A stretch of DNA of 21,912 nucleotides from DUAL01 sp964478325 (GCA_964478325.1 CAYZIA010000015.1:1-21912), one strand, 5' to 3'; shown: positions 7,057 to 16,105, counted from the stretch's first letter. Notes: generated by a model not told the origin, from the letters alone. Translations and numbers: made by a program.

Positions 7057-8461
7057 TTTCTTTTTTGTGATAAATATCCACTGCTACAAGTATAGAAATA
7101 AAGCTCCAGAAAGGAATAGCTAATTTGTCGGTATCTAGAAAATTATTCAAAAATCCATGTACAAAATATGTAGTAAGAGCAAGTAGACTAAAAAATACCA
7201 AGTTTCTCAAATCACCTTTTTCTAAAGTATAATAAAGCTGCATTCCCTTATAATAAACAGTCAACATCAAAACCAAGAAGCTTAATATTCCAAGAATCCC
7301 TGATTCGGCTAATGGACCTAAAAACTCAGAATGCGCATTTCCCAAATCTCCTTGATTGGTGCTGATTATTGTTTTCTCTTTCGATCTTTGGAAGGGAGCG
7401 TATTGAAATGCATAAGTTCCTGGTCCCCAACCCAAAAATGGTCTCTCTTTAAACATCCTGATAGCACAATTCCATCGATTTATTCTCTCCAAATTGGAGG
7501 CGTCAGTTGATATATTAGAAACCGATTCTATATGTTTGCTAAATGATGAAGAAGAATCTTGTGTATTTTTTTCCAAACTCATAATAATAGAATCCCAAGA
7601 AAAAAGCAATACACCTATACCAACTATAATAATAGTAAGAAATTTAGCAAAAGAGATTCTGAATTTTAATATAAAAGCAAAAATAAAAGCCCCAAATAAA
7701 CTAACCCATGCTGCTCTAGTATAAGATAAAGCTAATCCTAAAATCAAAATAAAGATTATGCTAATAATTACTCCTCTTCTTTTTTTAGTAGAAAACAAAT
7801 ACAAAGCCATTGGAAGTAGCATTGCAATCGCTGCCCCATATCTAGTATGATCCTTAAAAAAAGGATACATTACCAAATGAGAAGATTCCAAGTCAAAATC
7901 AAACAAAGAATGTTTGTAAGAGGTAATTAAAATTACAACTGAAAGAGGAATAAGAAAAAACCAAAGTAAATTTCTTATATTTTTTTTCTGCATAAATAGC
8001 GGTATAGCCAAAAAATAAAAAGGGACAATAAACCACAATCTCGATAGGAAAAACTTAAAAGAAATAACTGGCATTTCACTTGTAGTTATTGTAAAACCCA
8101 TCCAAATTAAATAAAAGAAAATGGCATTAGTAATGGGGTAGGTAAGCAGCATCTTATCTAACTTCTCTCCAGAAAAAAGTTTTAAAAAGAATAAAAGTAA
8201 AACTCCAAAAAGAAGTGGTTCCGTAGGGATAAACATGCCAATCCCACCAAAATCCAAACTTTCTAAACTAAAAGAGAAAGGAGTGCAAAACACAATCAGC
8301 AATAGTAATTTTTCCAAAGAAAAAAAAGCCAAAAAAATTATACCTAAAACCACCGGTAAAAGCCCTAGCCAAAAAAACTCATTAGCTAAAAGTACACTAT
8401 TTACAATAACAAAAAGTACGGTAAGTAATACAAGCTGATTAGATTGTATTTTCTTTAGCAT
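7043..8461 (-). CDS. O-antigen ligase/polymerase family membrane protein (Wzy_C type)
   Basis: A 472-residue polytopic membrane protein with about 11-12 hydrophobic segments. The family signature is present: LSYTRAAWVSL (about 246-256), then a large periplasmic loop with R.NRW..AIRMFKERPFLGWGPGTY (about 326-350) and HSEFLGPLAESGILG (about 377-391). Such proteins join undecaprenyl-linked O-polysaccharide to lipid A-core (WaaL) or polymerise repeat units (Wzy). The two cannot be told apart by sequence alone, and no second candidate lies in the window. It is the last gene of a three-gene operon. Its ATG (8461-8459) directly follows the TAA of the Wzz gene (TAAATG), which suggests translational coupling. 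Confidence 0.87.
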   Translation of the reverse strand: MLKKIQSNQLVLLTVLFVIVNSVLLANEFFWLGLLPVVLGIIFLAFFSLEKLLLLIVFCTPFSFSLESLDFGGIGMFIPTEPLLFGVLLLFFLKLFSGEKLDKMLLTYPITNAIFFYLIWMGFTITTSEMPVISFKFFLSRLWFIVPFYFLAIPLFMQKKNIRNLLWFFLIPLSVVILITSYKHSLFDFDLESSHLVMYPFFKDHTRYGAAIAMLLPMALYLFSTKKRRGVIISIIFILILGLALSYTRAAWVSLFGAFIFAFILKFRISFAKFLTIIIVGIGVLLFSWDSIIMSLEKNTQDSSSSFSKHIESVSNISTDASNLERINRWNCAIRMFKERPFLGWGPGTYAFQYAPFQRSKEKTIISTNQGDLGNAHSEFLGPLAESGILGILSFLVLMLTVYYKGMQLYYTLEKGDLRNLVFFSLLALTTYFVHGFLNNFLDTDKLAIPFWSFISILVAVDIYHKKEINQE

Positions 8462-9451
8462 TTAACTTTGCTTTATACTCTTTACTTGTTCTTTTAAAGC
8501 AATGATGAGCATCATAAAAAATGCAGTAGAGAATGTAGTTATAACTACAATTAGCCATCTTATAGGATAACTCTTTTTAAGTGCAGGGCCCGCAGTATTT
8601 ACTATGAACTTATGTTCCAAACTTTCTTCTGCAGTTAATTTATGTTCATTTAGTTTCTTCTGCACATAATTCAAACGGCCTCTTGAATGCACCAAATCAT
8701 CTCTAAGAGCACTATATTGCCCACCATATTTGGATAGAACTTCTAATTTCTTTGCTATAGCATTAGCTGCTGAATGATTGTTTGCAATTTTGGCTCGTGC
8801 CCATTGTTCGTTTAACACCTCTGATTGCGACTCATAATCATTTATGCCCAAAGCCCTAATTTTTAAAATAGAATCTTCTAGTTTTTTAATTTCTGAAAGC
8901 ACAAAATCTCTATCTTTTAAAAGAGATTGATAGCCCTGCTGAGCCATATTATTCTGCAGATTATTCATTACCGTATCAATTAAAGCTGCGATCTCATTGG
9001 CAATATCTGCTGCCATTTGAGGATCCTCATCTAGTACAGAAATCCGAATGGAAGAATACTTTGTTATACTTGATTCTACATTCCCTTGATACTTTTTCAT
9101 CAAATCTACATAATACTTTTCATTTGAGGTATCTATATCATAATGATTTATCAAATCAAATTTTTCTACTACTCTATTAATAATCTCATTAGATTGTAAA
9201 ATTTGCATCATATGTTCTAATTCTTCTTCTGCACCAATCTCCAAAAAATCATTATATTCATTCAATAGAGCCTTTCCAGTAGAAAGATTCATCGTTGGGA
9301 AAAGTATTACCTCCGATTTATATTTATTAGTTATAAAAAGAGAAATCACTGCTGCTATAATTGCCGCAACAAAAGACACTAAAATTATCTTCTTTCTCCA
9401 TTTATATATAAGTTTTAAAAGGGAAGTGTTATCTAAAGTGGTATTACTCAT
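8462..9451 (-). CDS. Wzz-type chain length determinant protein
   Basis: A 329-residue protein with the Wzz architecture. There is a short cytosolic N-terminus and a first transmembrane helix (about residues 19-42), then a long periplasmic domain with coiled-coil stretches (about 180-270). A second transmembrane helix (about 297-320) is preceded by AGPALKKSYPIRW, which fits the proline-rich motif next to the second membrane helix. The protein ends in a short basic tail. It lacks the tyrosine-kinase domain of Wzc-type proteins, pointing to lipopolysaccharide O-antigen length control rather than a kinase-controlled capsule. It sits between flippase and ligase/polymerase, 43 bases after the flippase stop, and is very likely co-transcribed. 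Confidence 0.9.
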   Translation of the reverse strand: MSNTTLDNTSLLKLIYKWRKKIILVSFVAAIIAAVISLFITNKYKSEVILFPTMNLSTGKALLNEYNDFLEIGAEEELEHMMQILQSNEIINRVVEKFDLINHYDIDTSNEKYYVDLMKKYQGNVESSITKYSSIRISVLDEDPQMAADIANEIAALIDTVMNNLQNNMAQQGYQSLLKDRDFVLSEIKKLEDSILKIRALGINDYESQSEVLNEQWARAKIANNHSAANAIAKKLEVLSKYGGQYSALRDDLVHSRGRLNYVQKKLNEHKLTAEESLEHKFIVNTAGPALKKSYPIRWLIVVITTFSTAFFMMLIIALKEQVKSIKQS

Positions 9452-9494
9452 AGTGTTTAATTTTAAGTTTGTAAAAATACATTTTTATTATCTT

Positions 9495-10847
9495 TTAATT
9501 CTTTAAAACAGGAAAAGCATAAAAGCCGAAATATTTTTTTACATAAACTGCTCCTAAAACTGTCCAGCAAAATATAGATACACTTGTAGCTATAGCAGCT
9601 CCTTTTATACCATAAATTGGAATTAAATAATAGTTTAGAGCAATATTTATAATGGCCGTAAAAAACAAGATATTCCTAGATGTAATCTGTTTTCCTGTCA
9701 TATCTAGAATATAAATTACAGCTCCAAAGAATACATTTATCATTTGCCCAATAGCTAAAATAATTAGGGTATGTTTTCCAGTAATTGTATTAAATTCATC
9801 TCCAAAAAGTTGTAATAAAAATTCTGGGAATAAAAGAATAATTAAAAGAATAGGGATGCTCAGGATAAAGGTAATTTTAGCAGCAGTTTGAACTATTTTT
9901 ACAAGAGAATCCATTTTTTTATTATGGTAGAGCTCAGAGATTTTAGGACCTAAAATAGTATTAACTGCAAACAAAATAAGAGTTGTCAAACCAGCAAGTT
10001 TCAGGGCAATTGTATAAATTCCAACATCCGTTTGGGAATTAAAGTTTCCCAACATCAGAATATCTACCCAACTCATAAACAAAAAAAGAGAGCCTGATAG
10101 AAACATTGGAAAAGATTCTCTAATCATTACCGAAATAGAAATAGTTTCCTCTGTCAAAGATTCTTTTTTAGAAATTGTTTTTATCCATAAAATAATGCTT
10201 AACATCGCCAAAAAAATCACTGAGAAAATAAAAGCATCTACACCAACGTTTTTATGAGAATCATTTAAAAAAAACAAAATAATTGCTGTCAATCCAAAAA
10301 TAGCAAAGCTCCTAAAAAATGAGAATAATTTAATATTCTTAATAGCTCTAAATCCTTCTGCATTTATATGTAAAACAGAAAAAGGAGTAATAGCAAAAAT
10401 TAGATAAAAAACTACATTTGATTGATTGTAAAAATCAAAAAATCCATTTGTAAAAAGAATATACAATAAAATCGAAAAGAAAATACTAGTAGTAAGCACA
10501 ATACCCATAACTTTTTTATAGGTGTTTTTCAAGTTTCCCCACTGTTGTTTAGAATTAAAATCAGCAAGTCTTTTCAATAGAAAAGTATCCAAACCCAAAA
10601 TAGAAAAAACTACAATTATACTAAGTAATGTGAAAAAAGTAGAGAAAATACCATTGGCCTCTGCCCCAGCAAGCTTTGCTAAAAGAAAGTGAAAAAGATA
10701 TATAGAGAGCATTCCTCCTATCTTAAAAATAAGGGCAGTACTTCCTTTAATTAAAAGTTCTGAGTTGGAAATTAATAGTACTAATTTATATACTTTCTCT
10801 TTCAAATTTCGTTTTTGATAATTGAGTGGCAAATCTACAACAATCAT
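9495..10847 (-). CDS. polysaccharide flippase, MOP superfamily (Wzx type)
   Basis: A 450-residue integral membrane protein with about 14 hydrophobic segments. The N-terminal region LLIKGSTALIFKIGGMLSIYLFHFLLAK..G is the typical first helix pair of Wzx/MurJ-like flippases. LGLDTFLLKRLA, SFPMFLSGSLFLFMSWVDILMLG and LNYYLIPIYGIKGAAIATS also match the polysaccharide biosynthesis family. It would flip undecaprenyl-linked oligosaccharide units across the inner membrane for the ligase/polymerase encoded downstream. The start at ATG 10847 leaves about 33 residues before the first helix, which is acceptable for the family. It is divergent from the glycosyltransferase gene with only 27 bases between start codons, so its promoter must overlap that gene's start. 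Confidence 0.9.
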   Translation of the reverse strand: MIVVDLPLNYQKRNLKEKVYKLVLLISNSELLIKGSTALIFKIGGMLSIYLFHFLLAKLAGAEANGIFSTFFTLLSIIVVFSILGLDTFLLKRLADFNSKQQWGNLKNTYKKVMGIVLTTSIFFSILLYILFTNGFFDFYNQSNVVFYLIFAITPFSVLHINAEGFRAIKNIKLFSFFRSFAIFGLTAIILFFLNDSHKNVGVDAFIFSVIFLAMLSIILWIKTISKKESLTEETISISVMIRESFPMFLSGSLFLFMSWVDILMLGNFNSQTDVGIYTIALKLAGLTTLILFAVNTILGPKISELYHNKKMDSLVKIVQTAAKITFILSIPILLIILLFPEFLLQLFGDEFNTITGKHTLIILAIGQMINVFFGAVIYILDMTGKQITSRNILFFTAIINIALNYYLIPIYGIKGAAIATSVSIFCWTVLGAVYVKKYFGFYAFPVLKN

Positions 10848-10874
10848 AATGAAAAAAGTATATTTTTATTGCCT

Positions 10875-11996
10875 ATGAGAATCGCTATTAACTGTAGGCT
10901 TTTGCTAAAGAACAAATTAGAAGGAATTGGCTGGTACACTTTTGAAATTGTAAAACGAATTGCCCAGAGTCATCCTGAGCACGATTTTTACTTTTTATTT
11001 GATAGGCCTTTTCATTCTGATTTTATATTTTCAAAAAATGTAAAGCCGATTATACTATCTCCTCAAGCAAGACATCCTTTTTTTTGGTATTTCTGGTTTG
11101 AATTTTCAATTACCAAATTTTTGAGTAAAAATAAAATTGACCTATTCTTTTCTCCTGATGGTTATTTATCTTTAAAAACAAATATAAAAACCGTACTAAC
11201 TATCCATGATTTGAATTTTGAGCATTTCCCAGAAAAATTACCATTTCTAACAAGAAAATACTATAAATTCTTTACGCCAAGATTTTGCAAAAAAGCAGAT
11301 AAAATTCTTACAGTATCTAAGCAATCAAAGAAAGATATAGCTGATCAATACAATATTGATAAAGAAAAAATAACTACAATTTATAATGGCGCAAATAATA
11401 AATACAAGCCACTAGAGGAAAAAAAGAAGAAAGAAGTAAAAAATACTTATACTGGTGGCTCAGATTATTTCTACTTTGTGGGATCGTTGCATCCTAGAAA
11501 AAATATAATTAAATTAATGAAGGGATTTGATATATTCTGTAAAAAAACAAAATCAGATGTAAAACTACTTATAATTGGTGAGTCTATGTGGGAAAATAAA
11601 GATACTAAAAATAGTCTTCAAAAATTGAAGAACAAAAACCGTATACTATTTTTAGGGAGAAAAGAAATAGAAGAACTCACAGAAATTGCAGCTTCTGCCA
11701 TTGCACTTACATTTGTTCCTTATTTTGAGGGATTTGGCATTCCTCTTGCTGAGGCTATGTATTGTCATACGCCCATTATAACCTCTAATGTTTCTTGTCT
11801 TCCAGAGATTGCTGGAAATACAGCTATTTACGCCAAACCAGATGATGTAAATAGTATTGCTAATGCAATGGAAGAAATGTACTCAAATAAAGAAAAAAGA
11901 AATAAGCTGATTGAAAATTGTAAGATTCGCAAAACAGCTTTTTCTTGGGATAAAGCTGCTAAAGAAGTTTGGAATGTATTAAAGCAGAATTTGTAA
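10875..11996 (+). CDS. glycosyltransferase, GT4 family
   Basis: The protein has 373 residues from the ATG at 10875, where MRIAINCRLLLKNKLEGIGWYT matches family N-termini. The extra 20 residues from an upstream start at 10815 would lie inside the flippase gene and are rejected. It has the GT-B fold signs: glycine-rich LEGIGWYT (15-22), the acceptor-side TIHDLNF (109-115), VGSLHPRKNI (202-211), and the retaining-GT motif EGFGIPLAE (E285 and E293), which binds the sugar nucleotide. It is probably cytosolic and adds a sugar to the O-unit lipid intermediate exported by the divergent flippase. Sugar and linkage cannot be predicted. Its TAA overlaps the rnhB ATG (TAATG). Confidence 0.9.
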   Translation: MRIAINCRLLLKNKLEGIGWYTFEIVKRIAQSHPEHDFYFLFDRPFHSDFIFSKNVKPIILSPQARHPFFWYFWFEFSITKFLSKNKIDLFFSPDGYLSLKTNIKTVLTIHDLNFEHFPEKLPFLTRKYYKFFTPRFCKKADKILTVSKQSKKDIADQYNIDKEKITTIYNGANNKYKPLEEKKKKEVKNTYTGGSDYFYFVGSLHPRKNIIKLMKGFDIFCKKTKSDVKLLIIGESMWENKDTKNSLQKLKNKNRILFLGRKEIEELTEIAASAIALTFVPYFEGFGIPLAEAMYCHTPIITSNVSCLPEIAGNTAIYAKPDDVNSIANAMEEMYSNKEKRNKLIENCKIRKTAFSWDKAAKEVWNVLKQNL

Positions 11997-12592
11997 TGTT
12001 AAAATCATCTTTTGGTAAAAAAATAGAAGCTGGTTGTGATGAAGCAGGAAGAGGATGTTTGTCAGGCCCTGTGGTGGCCGCTAGTGTAATTTTACCAAAA
12101 AACTTTAAGAATCAATTATTAAATGATTCCAAGCAGTTAAGTGAAAAAAAAAGAAATATTTTAGAAAAAGTAATAAAACAAGAAGCAATTTGTTGGGAAA
12201 TTGGAATAGTATGGAATGAAGATATTGATAAAATAAATATATTAAATGCATCAATAAAAGCAATGCATTTATCCCTAGAGAGACTAAAATTAAAGCCAGA
12301 ACTACTCCTTATCGATGGAAATAAATTCCATGATTATGAAGACATTCCACACCAATGCATTATAAAAGGAGATAGTAAATTCGCGTCTATTGCTGCAGCA
12401 TCTATTCTAGCAAAAACCTACAGAGACAAATTGATGAAAAAATTACACAAAGAATTTCCTCAATATGAATGGGATAAGAATAAAGGGTATGCTACCAAAA
12501 CTCACCGACAATCCATTGTTAATTACGCACCTTGCAAGTACCATAGAAAGAGTTTTAAACTTTTACCTTTGCAATTAAAATTAAAATTGTAA
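11996..12592 (+). CDS. rnhB: ribonuclease HII
   Basis: RNase HII cuts RNA in RNA-DNA hybrids and removes single ribonucleotides from DNA. The 198-residue protein carries the full active site: CDEAGRG (D15, E16), LLIDGN (D107) and IKGDSKFASIAAASILAK (D126), with length typical of the family. I chose the ATG at 11996, which overlaps the glycosyltransferase stop (TAATG); an upstream in-frame start at 11969 would lie inside that gene and adds nine non-family residues. The C-terminus ends in a leucine/lysine-rich LPLQLKLKL. The next gene again begins at a TAATG overlap, so all three genes are probably translated in sequence. A promoter-like element for the next gene lies in its last codons. Confidence 0.95.
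   Translation: MLKSSFGKKIEAGCDEAGRGCLSGPVVAASVILPKNFKNQLLNDSKQLSEKKRNILEKVIKQEAICWEIGIVWNEDIDKINILNASIKAMHLSLERLKLKPELLLIDGNKFHDYEDIPHQCIIKGDSKFASIAAASILAKTYRDKLMKKLHKEFPQYEWDKNKGYATKTHRQSIVNYAPCKYHRKSFKLLPLQLKLKL
12564..12571 (+). promoter_or_regulatory. internal -7 promoter-like element (TACCTTTG) inside rnhB
   Basis: TACCTTTG, in the context TTACCTTTGCA, is a very good match to the Bacteroidota -7 element. It lies in the last codons of rnhB, 20 bases before the ATG of the large membrane-anchored protein, and could give that gene its own transcript. Confidence 0.35.
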
Positions 12593-15225
12593 TGAGAACC
12601 CAACATCTAAGAATTTTAATCCTACTTCTTTTGGTAATTTTTGTTTTGTTTTTTGGATACAAAAACTACAAGCAATTATCTAATAAAATCACTTCTCCTT
12701 TTCTGCTAATCCCAACAAATGCTTCACTTATCTTACAAATAAATGATGTAGAAAATTTCAATAAAAAATTAAATAAATCTGAGATTTGGGAAAAGTGCAA
12801 GCAGGCAAATTATGTTAATAATATACAAAACGATATTTATTTCTTAGATTCTATAATTAAAATATTAAACAAGTCCGAGCAAAGAAAAATTAAAACCCTC
12901 TTTTTCTCTACCCACAAGTCTAGCTATAATGATGCTGCAGTTTTATTTTTGGTCTCTACAAAAAAAAAGGTAAATATTAAAGATCTTGCTGCAACTTTTT
13001 TGCAAATAAGTAGTAGTGAGATTAGAACACATACTTATGAAAATGAAACTATCTTTGAATTAAAACTTCTTTCTAGAGATTATTTTATCGCAGAAAAAGA
13101 AGGAATAGTTTTTGGAAGCAAATCAAAAATATTAATCCAAGATGCTATCAGGCAATTTGGTGCAAAAAGCAATTTGCTTAATAACCCTGCTTTTAGTAAA
13201 CTACAAAAAACTACAAGTAATAGTGCTATTGCAAATTTATACTATAACTTTAATAATCTTTTAGATTTAACTGAAGTTTATAGCAATGAAAAACAAAAGA
13301 ATAATATCTTCTTAAACCATTTTTCTGATTGGGCAACAACGGATATTTTTATTAAAAATAATTCCTTTTTTGCTAATGGTCTTTTGCACACAAACGATAA
13401 GGAAAACTTCTTAAGCACACTTAAAAATCAAAAAGGAGCAAGTCATGATATATGTGAAATTCTGCCCCAAAATACTGCATCTCTTTTTGAAATTTGCATA
13501 AGTAATGTTAAGAGCTTTAAAGATAAGAAGAATGTCTTTTTACAAAAACATAATGCCTTTTACGATTGGGAAAAAAGAAAGAAATACCTACAAGAGAATC
13601 ACAACTTTGAAATAAATAAGTTTTTAAGATATGTAGATAATGAGATTGGTATATTTAATATTTCTACAAAAAGCAAAGATAATCTTCAACATAGCTTTTC
13701 CTTTATAAAAGTTACGGATATTCAGCAATCCTTAATTTTCTTAAGCGATCTTGTTAGTAAGGAGAATAAATCAGAATATAAAGGGTTTAGCATCTTTAAT
13801 ATTACTCAATCTAGCCTATTTTCATTTCTTTTTGGAGATGTGTTCTCTGCAAAAGAGAATAACTATTTTGTAGCTATTAAAAATTATCTTGTTTTTGGAC
13901 ATAGCTCTTCTTCACTAGAATATGTGATTGATAATTATATCAGTAAAAATACTTTAAGTGAAAGTAAATATTTCCAAAAATTTCAACAGCAAATATACGG
14001 AAAGTCTAATGTATTCTTTTATGCAAATCCTGGAAAATCAGTTGGGAGATTAAGCAAATTTTTAAATAAAAAATGGGGAGATCTATTTTACATAAATGAG
14101 GATTCTTTACAAAAGTTTACTGCATTTTCCTATCAGTTAAATGTTGGAAATCCACTTCTTTTAAATAACATCATGTTGTTCTATGATAAAGATTTTAAGG
14201 AAGAATTAAAGCAGGAATGGTACGGGCAATTAGATACTACTTTTGCTATAAAACCACAAATAATTTCTGATTACAAAACAGGAAAGAAGCAAGTATTTCT
14301 ACAAGACAATAGTAATAAAATTTATCTTTTCTCCACTAGCGGAGAGAAACTTTGGGAAAAACAAATCCAGGGAAAAATTATGGGAGGAGTTTCTCAAATT
14401 GATTTTTACAAAAATAAAAAGTTACAAATTCTATTTAATACCAGAAAGCAAATATATATTATTGATAGATTAGGACGTTTTGTGGAGGATTTTCCAAAAA
14501 AATTACCATCAGATGCTACAAATGGACATGCCCTTTTCGATTACAACAAAAACAAAAATTACAGAATTATAATTGCAGTAGAAAATGGAAAACTTTTAAA
14601 CTTAGATAAAAAAGGGGATGAAGTAAAAGGATGGGGCTTTAAAGCTAAAAATTCAAAGATATCTGATAAATTACAACACTTTGTTGTAGGTAGCAAAGAT
14701 TATATTTTGTACCCAGCTAAAGATAAAAATTTAGCTCTTTTAGCTAGAAATGGAAAAACAAGAGTTAATTATAATGTCACTTCTGAGTTCAGTTCACAAA
14801 GTTTACAAGTTGATAAAAAGGGAACGCTTTATGGTATTACTTTTGAAGGAAAACTTTGGAGAGGAACACTAGAAGGAAATGCTATCGAACTTACACTACC
14901 AAATTTAATCTCAAATTCTAAATTCTTAATTGATAAAAACACGTTAATCTATAGTAATGAAAAAAATATTTTTATTGTTGACGAAAAATTTGACCTTTTA
15001 CATACTTTTGAACTAGCAAATAGGATTGAAGATATTAGCACTTTTAATGACAATTTAATTATTAAAACTAATACTGCTATTTATGTATGGAAAGATGGTG
15101 AAATTAAGGAAGGAACTCCAATTGAGACTAATGGTCTTACAACAGCAAATGATTTAGATAAAGACGGAAAAATAAACCTAATGATTAGCCGTGATGCCTT
15201 CCTTTACAATTTTGAGATTGAATAA
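12592..15225 (+). CDS. membrane-anchored DUF3352-like protein with C-terminal propeller repeats
   Basis: An 877-residue protein with one N-terminal transmembrane anchor (about residues 8-24) and the rest in the periplasm. Residues about 35-540 resemble the DUF3352 region found next to rnhB in Bacteroidota: LLIPTNASLILQINDVENFNKKL, VSTKKKVNIKDLA and NVFFYANPG. Residues about 545-877 contain seven repeats about 36-47 residues apart with a strand-turn pattern: KIYLFSTSGEKLW, QIYIIDRLG, KLLNLDKKGD, NLALLARNGK, KLWRGTLEGN, NIFIVDEKF and AIYVWKDGE. This suggests a seven- or eight-bladed beta-propeller. Function is unknown. It overlaps rnhB by one base (TAATG), and its TAA directly abuts the stop codon of the convergent glucosaminidase gene. 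Confidence 0.85.
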   Translation: MRTQHLRILILLLLVIFVLFFGYKNYKQLSNKITSPFLLIPTNASLILQINDVENFNKKLNKSEIWEKCKQANYVNNIQNDIYFLDSIIKILNKSEQRKIKTLFFSTHKSSYNDAAVLFLVSTKKKVNIKDLAATFLQISSSEIRTHTYENETIFELKLLSRDYFIAEKEGIVFGSKSKILIQDAIRQFGAKSNLLNNPAFSKLQKTTSNSAIANLYYNFNNLLDLTEVYSNEKQKNNIFLNHFSDWATTDIFIKNNSFFANGLLHTNDKENFLSTLKNQKGASHDICEILPQNTASLFEICISNVKSFKDKKNVFLQKHNAFYDWEKRKKYLQENHNFEINKFLRYVDNEIGIFNISTKSKDNLQHSFSFIKVTDIQQSLIFLSDLVSKENKSEYKGFSIFNITQSSLFSFLFGDVFSAKENNYFVAIKNYLVFGHSSSSLEYVIDNYISKNTLSESKYFQKFQQQIYGKSNVFFYANPGKSVGRLSKFLNKKWGDLFYINEDSLQKFTAFSYQLNVGNPLLLNNIMLFYDKDFKEELKQEWYGQLDTTFAIKPQIISDYKTGKKQVFLQDNSNKIYLFSTSGEKLWEKQIQGKIMGGVSQIDFYKNKKLQILFNTRKQIYIIDRLGRFVEDFPKKLPSDATNGHALFDYNKNKNYRIIIAVENGKLLNLDKKGDEVKGWGFKAKNSKISDKLQHFVVGSKDYILYPAKDKNLALLARNGKTRVNYNVTSEFSSQSLQVDKKGTLYGITFEGKLWRGTLEGNAIELTLPNLISNSKFLIDKNTLIYSNEKNIFIVDEKFDLLHTFELANRIEDISTFNDNLIIKTNTAIYVWKDGEIKEGTPIETNGLTTANDLDKDGKINLMISRDAFLYNFEIE

Positions 15226-16101
15226 TTACTTGATTAAATACGTCATTCGGAAATAAGGAATCAGATAGAATCTGCTATAAAAAAGATGCGTCTCTAATAA
15301 AGGAATTTGAACTCCTCCTCTAATTAAAACTATTTCTTGTTTTTTTCTTTTATACATTATTTCAGAAGAGAGATGCGGAATAATTGTTGGTTCTTCAGAT
15401 GGTAAATAAATAATTCCAGTATTTACTCCTGCATAGATTCTATTTAAAAGTTCATAATTATAACCAACACTTGCTTTAGTAAATATAAAAGAAGTATTTA
15501 TCTCAGTAAAATAAAGTGATGCTTTTTGGAAATAATAAGCCCCTACTCCACTCAAATAAGGTAAACCATAAGAATGCGCAAAGAATAACTTCTTTTGTTG
15601 AGCGCTCCCATTATCAAACCTACTCAAATTATACTTTTCAATCAAGTTAATAAGCAAAGTTGAGTACTTTGAATTAGTTGCATATCCTGCTTTTTTAAGA
15701 CCTTCTGCCCAAGCTTTATAATCTGTTGGACTAAGCAAAAAAAGTGAATTATATCTTTCTCTTTCTATTAAAAATAATGAATGATCTTTATAAGAATCAG
15801 CAACCTTTGAATATTTCCTAAAACACTCTCCTTTTTCATCATCATCTTTAATTATAGTTTTTCCATTCCAATCATCGTGACACTTAATTCCAAAATGATT
15901 GTTTCCTTTAGTAGCTAAAAGACTTTCTCCATTCCCACTTTCCAAAATACCTTGTGCCAAGGTAATAGATGCAGGTATATTATATCTATGCATCTCATCA
16001 ACAGCAATTTGGCTATATTTTTCAATATATGCTTCTGTTTTATTTTGAGCATCTGAAGATATAGCTAAGAAACTATAAAAAATAAAATAAATCTTTTTCA
16101 C
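15226..16101 (-). CDS. glucosaminidase (peptidoglycan hydrolase) with an unusual beta-rich C-terminal half
   Basis: A 291-residue secreted protein starting at GTG (16101). The signal peptide is MKKIYFIFYSFLAISSDA. The glucosaminidase domain (about 22-160) has the catalytic glutamate in AQGILESGNGES (E54), NNHFGIKCHDDWNG, and AWAEGLKKAGYATNSKYSTLL. It would cleave glycan strands of peptidoglycan after N-acetylglucosamine. Homologues in Bacteroidota usually end in LysM repeats. Here residues about 168-291 instead are alternating aromatic/hydrophobic strands (GVGAYYFQKASLYFTEIN, ASVGYNYELL, AGVNTGIIYLP, FYLIPYFRMTYLIK) that look like a small beta-barrel or sandwich. C74 and C93 may pair. A -7 element ends four bases before the GTG. 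It converges with the gene at 12592 with zero spacing. Confidence 0.88.
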   Translation of the reverse strand: MKKIYFIFYSFLAISSDAQNKTEAYIEKYSQIAVDEMHRYNIPASITLAQGILESGNGESLLATKGNNHFGIKCHDDWNGKTIIKDDDEKGECFRKYSKVADSYKDHSLFLIERERYNSLFLLSPTDYKAWAEGLKKAGYATNSKYSTLLINLIEKYNLSRFDNGSAQQKKLFFAHSYGLPYLSGVGAYYFQKASLYFTEINTSFIFTKASVGYNYELLNRIYAGVNTGIIYLPSEEPTIIPHLSSEIMYKRKKQEIVLIRGGVQIPLLETHLFYSRFYLIPYFRMTYLIK

Positions 16102-16105
16102 AATA

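Noticed and set aside
7494..8438. Plus-strand open frames inside the O-antigen ligase gene (7494-7724 and 8235-8438)
   Set aside because: They are antisense to a membrane protein gene; the low-complexity products rich in K, S and N are complements of its hydrophobic codons.
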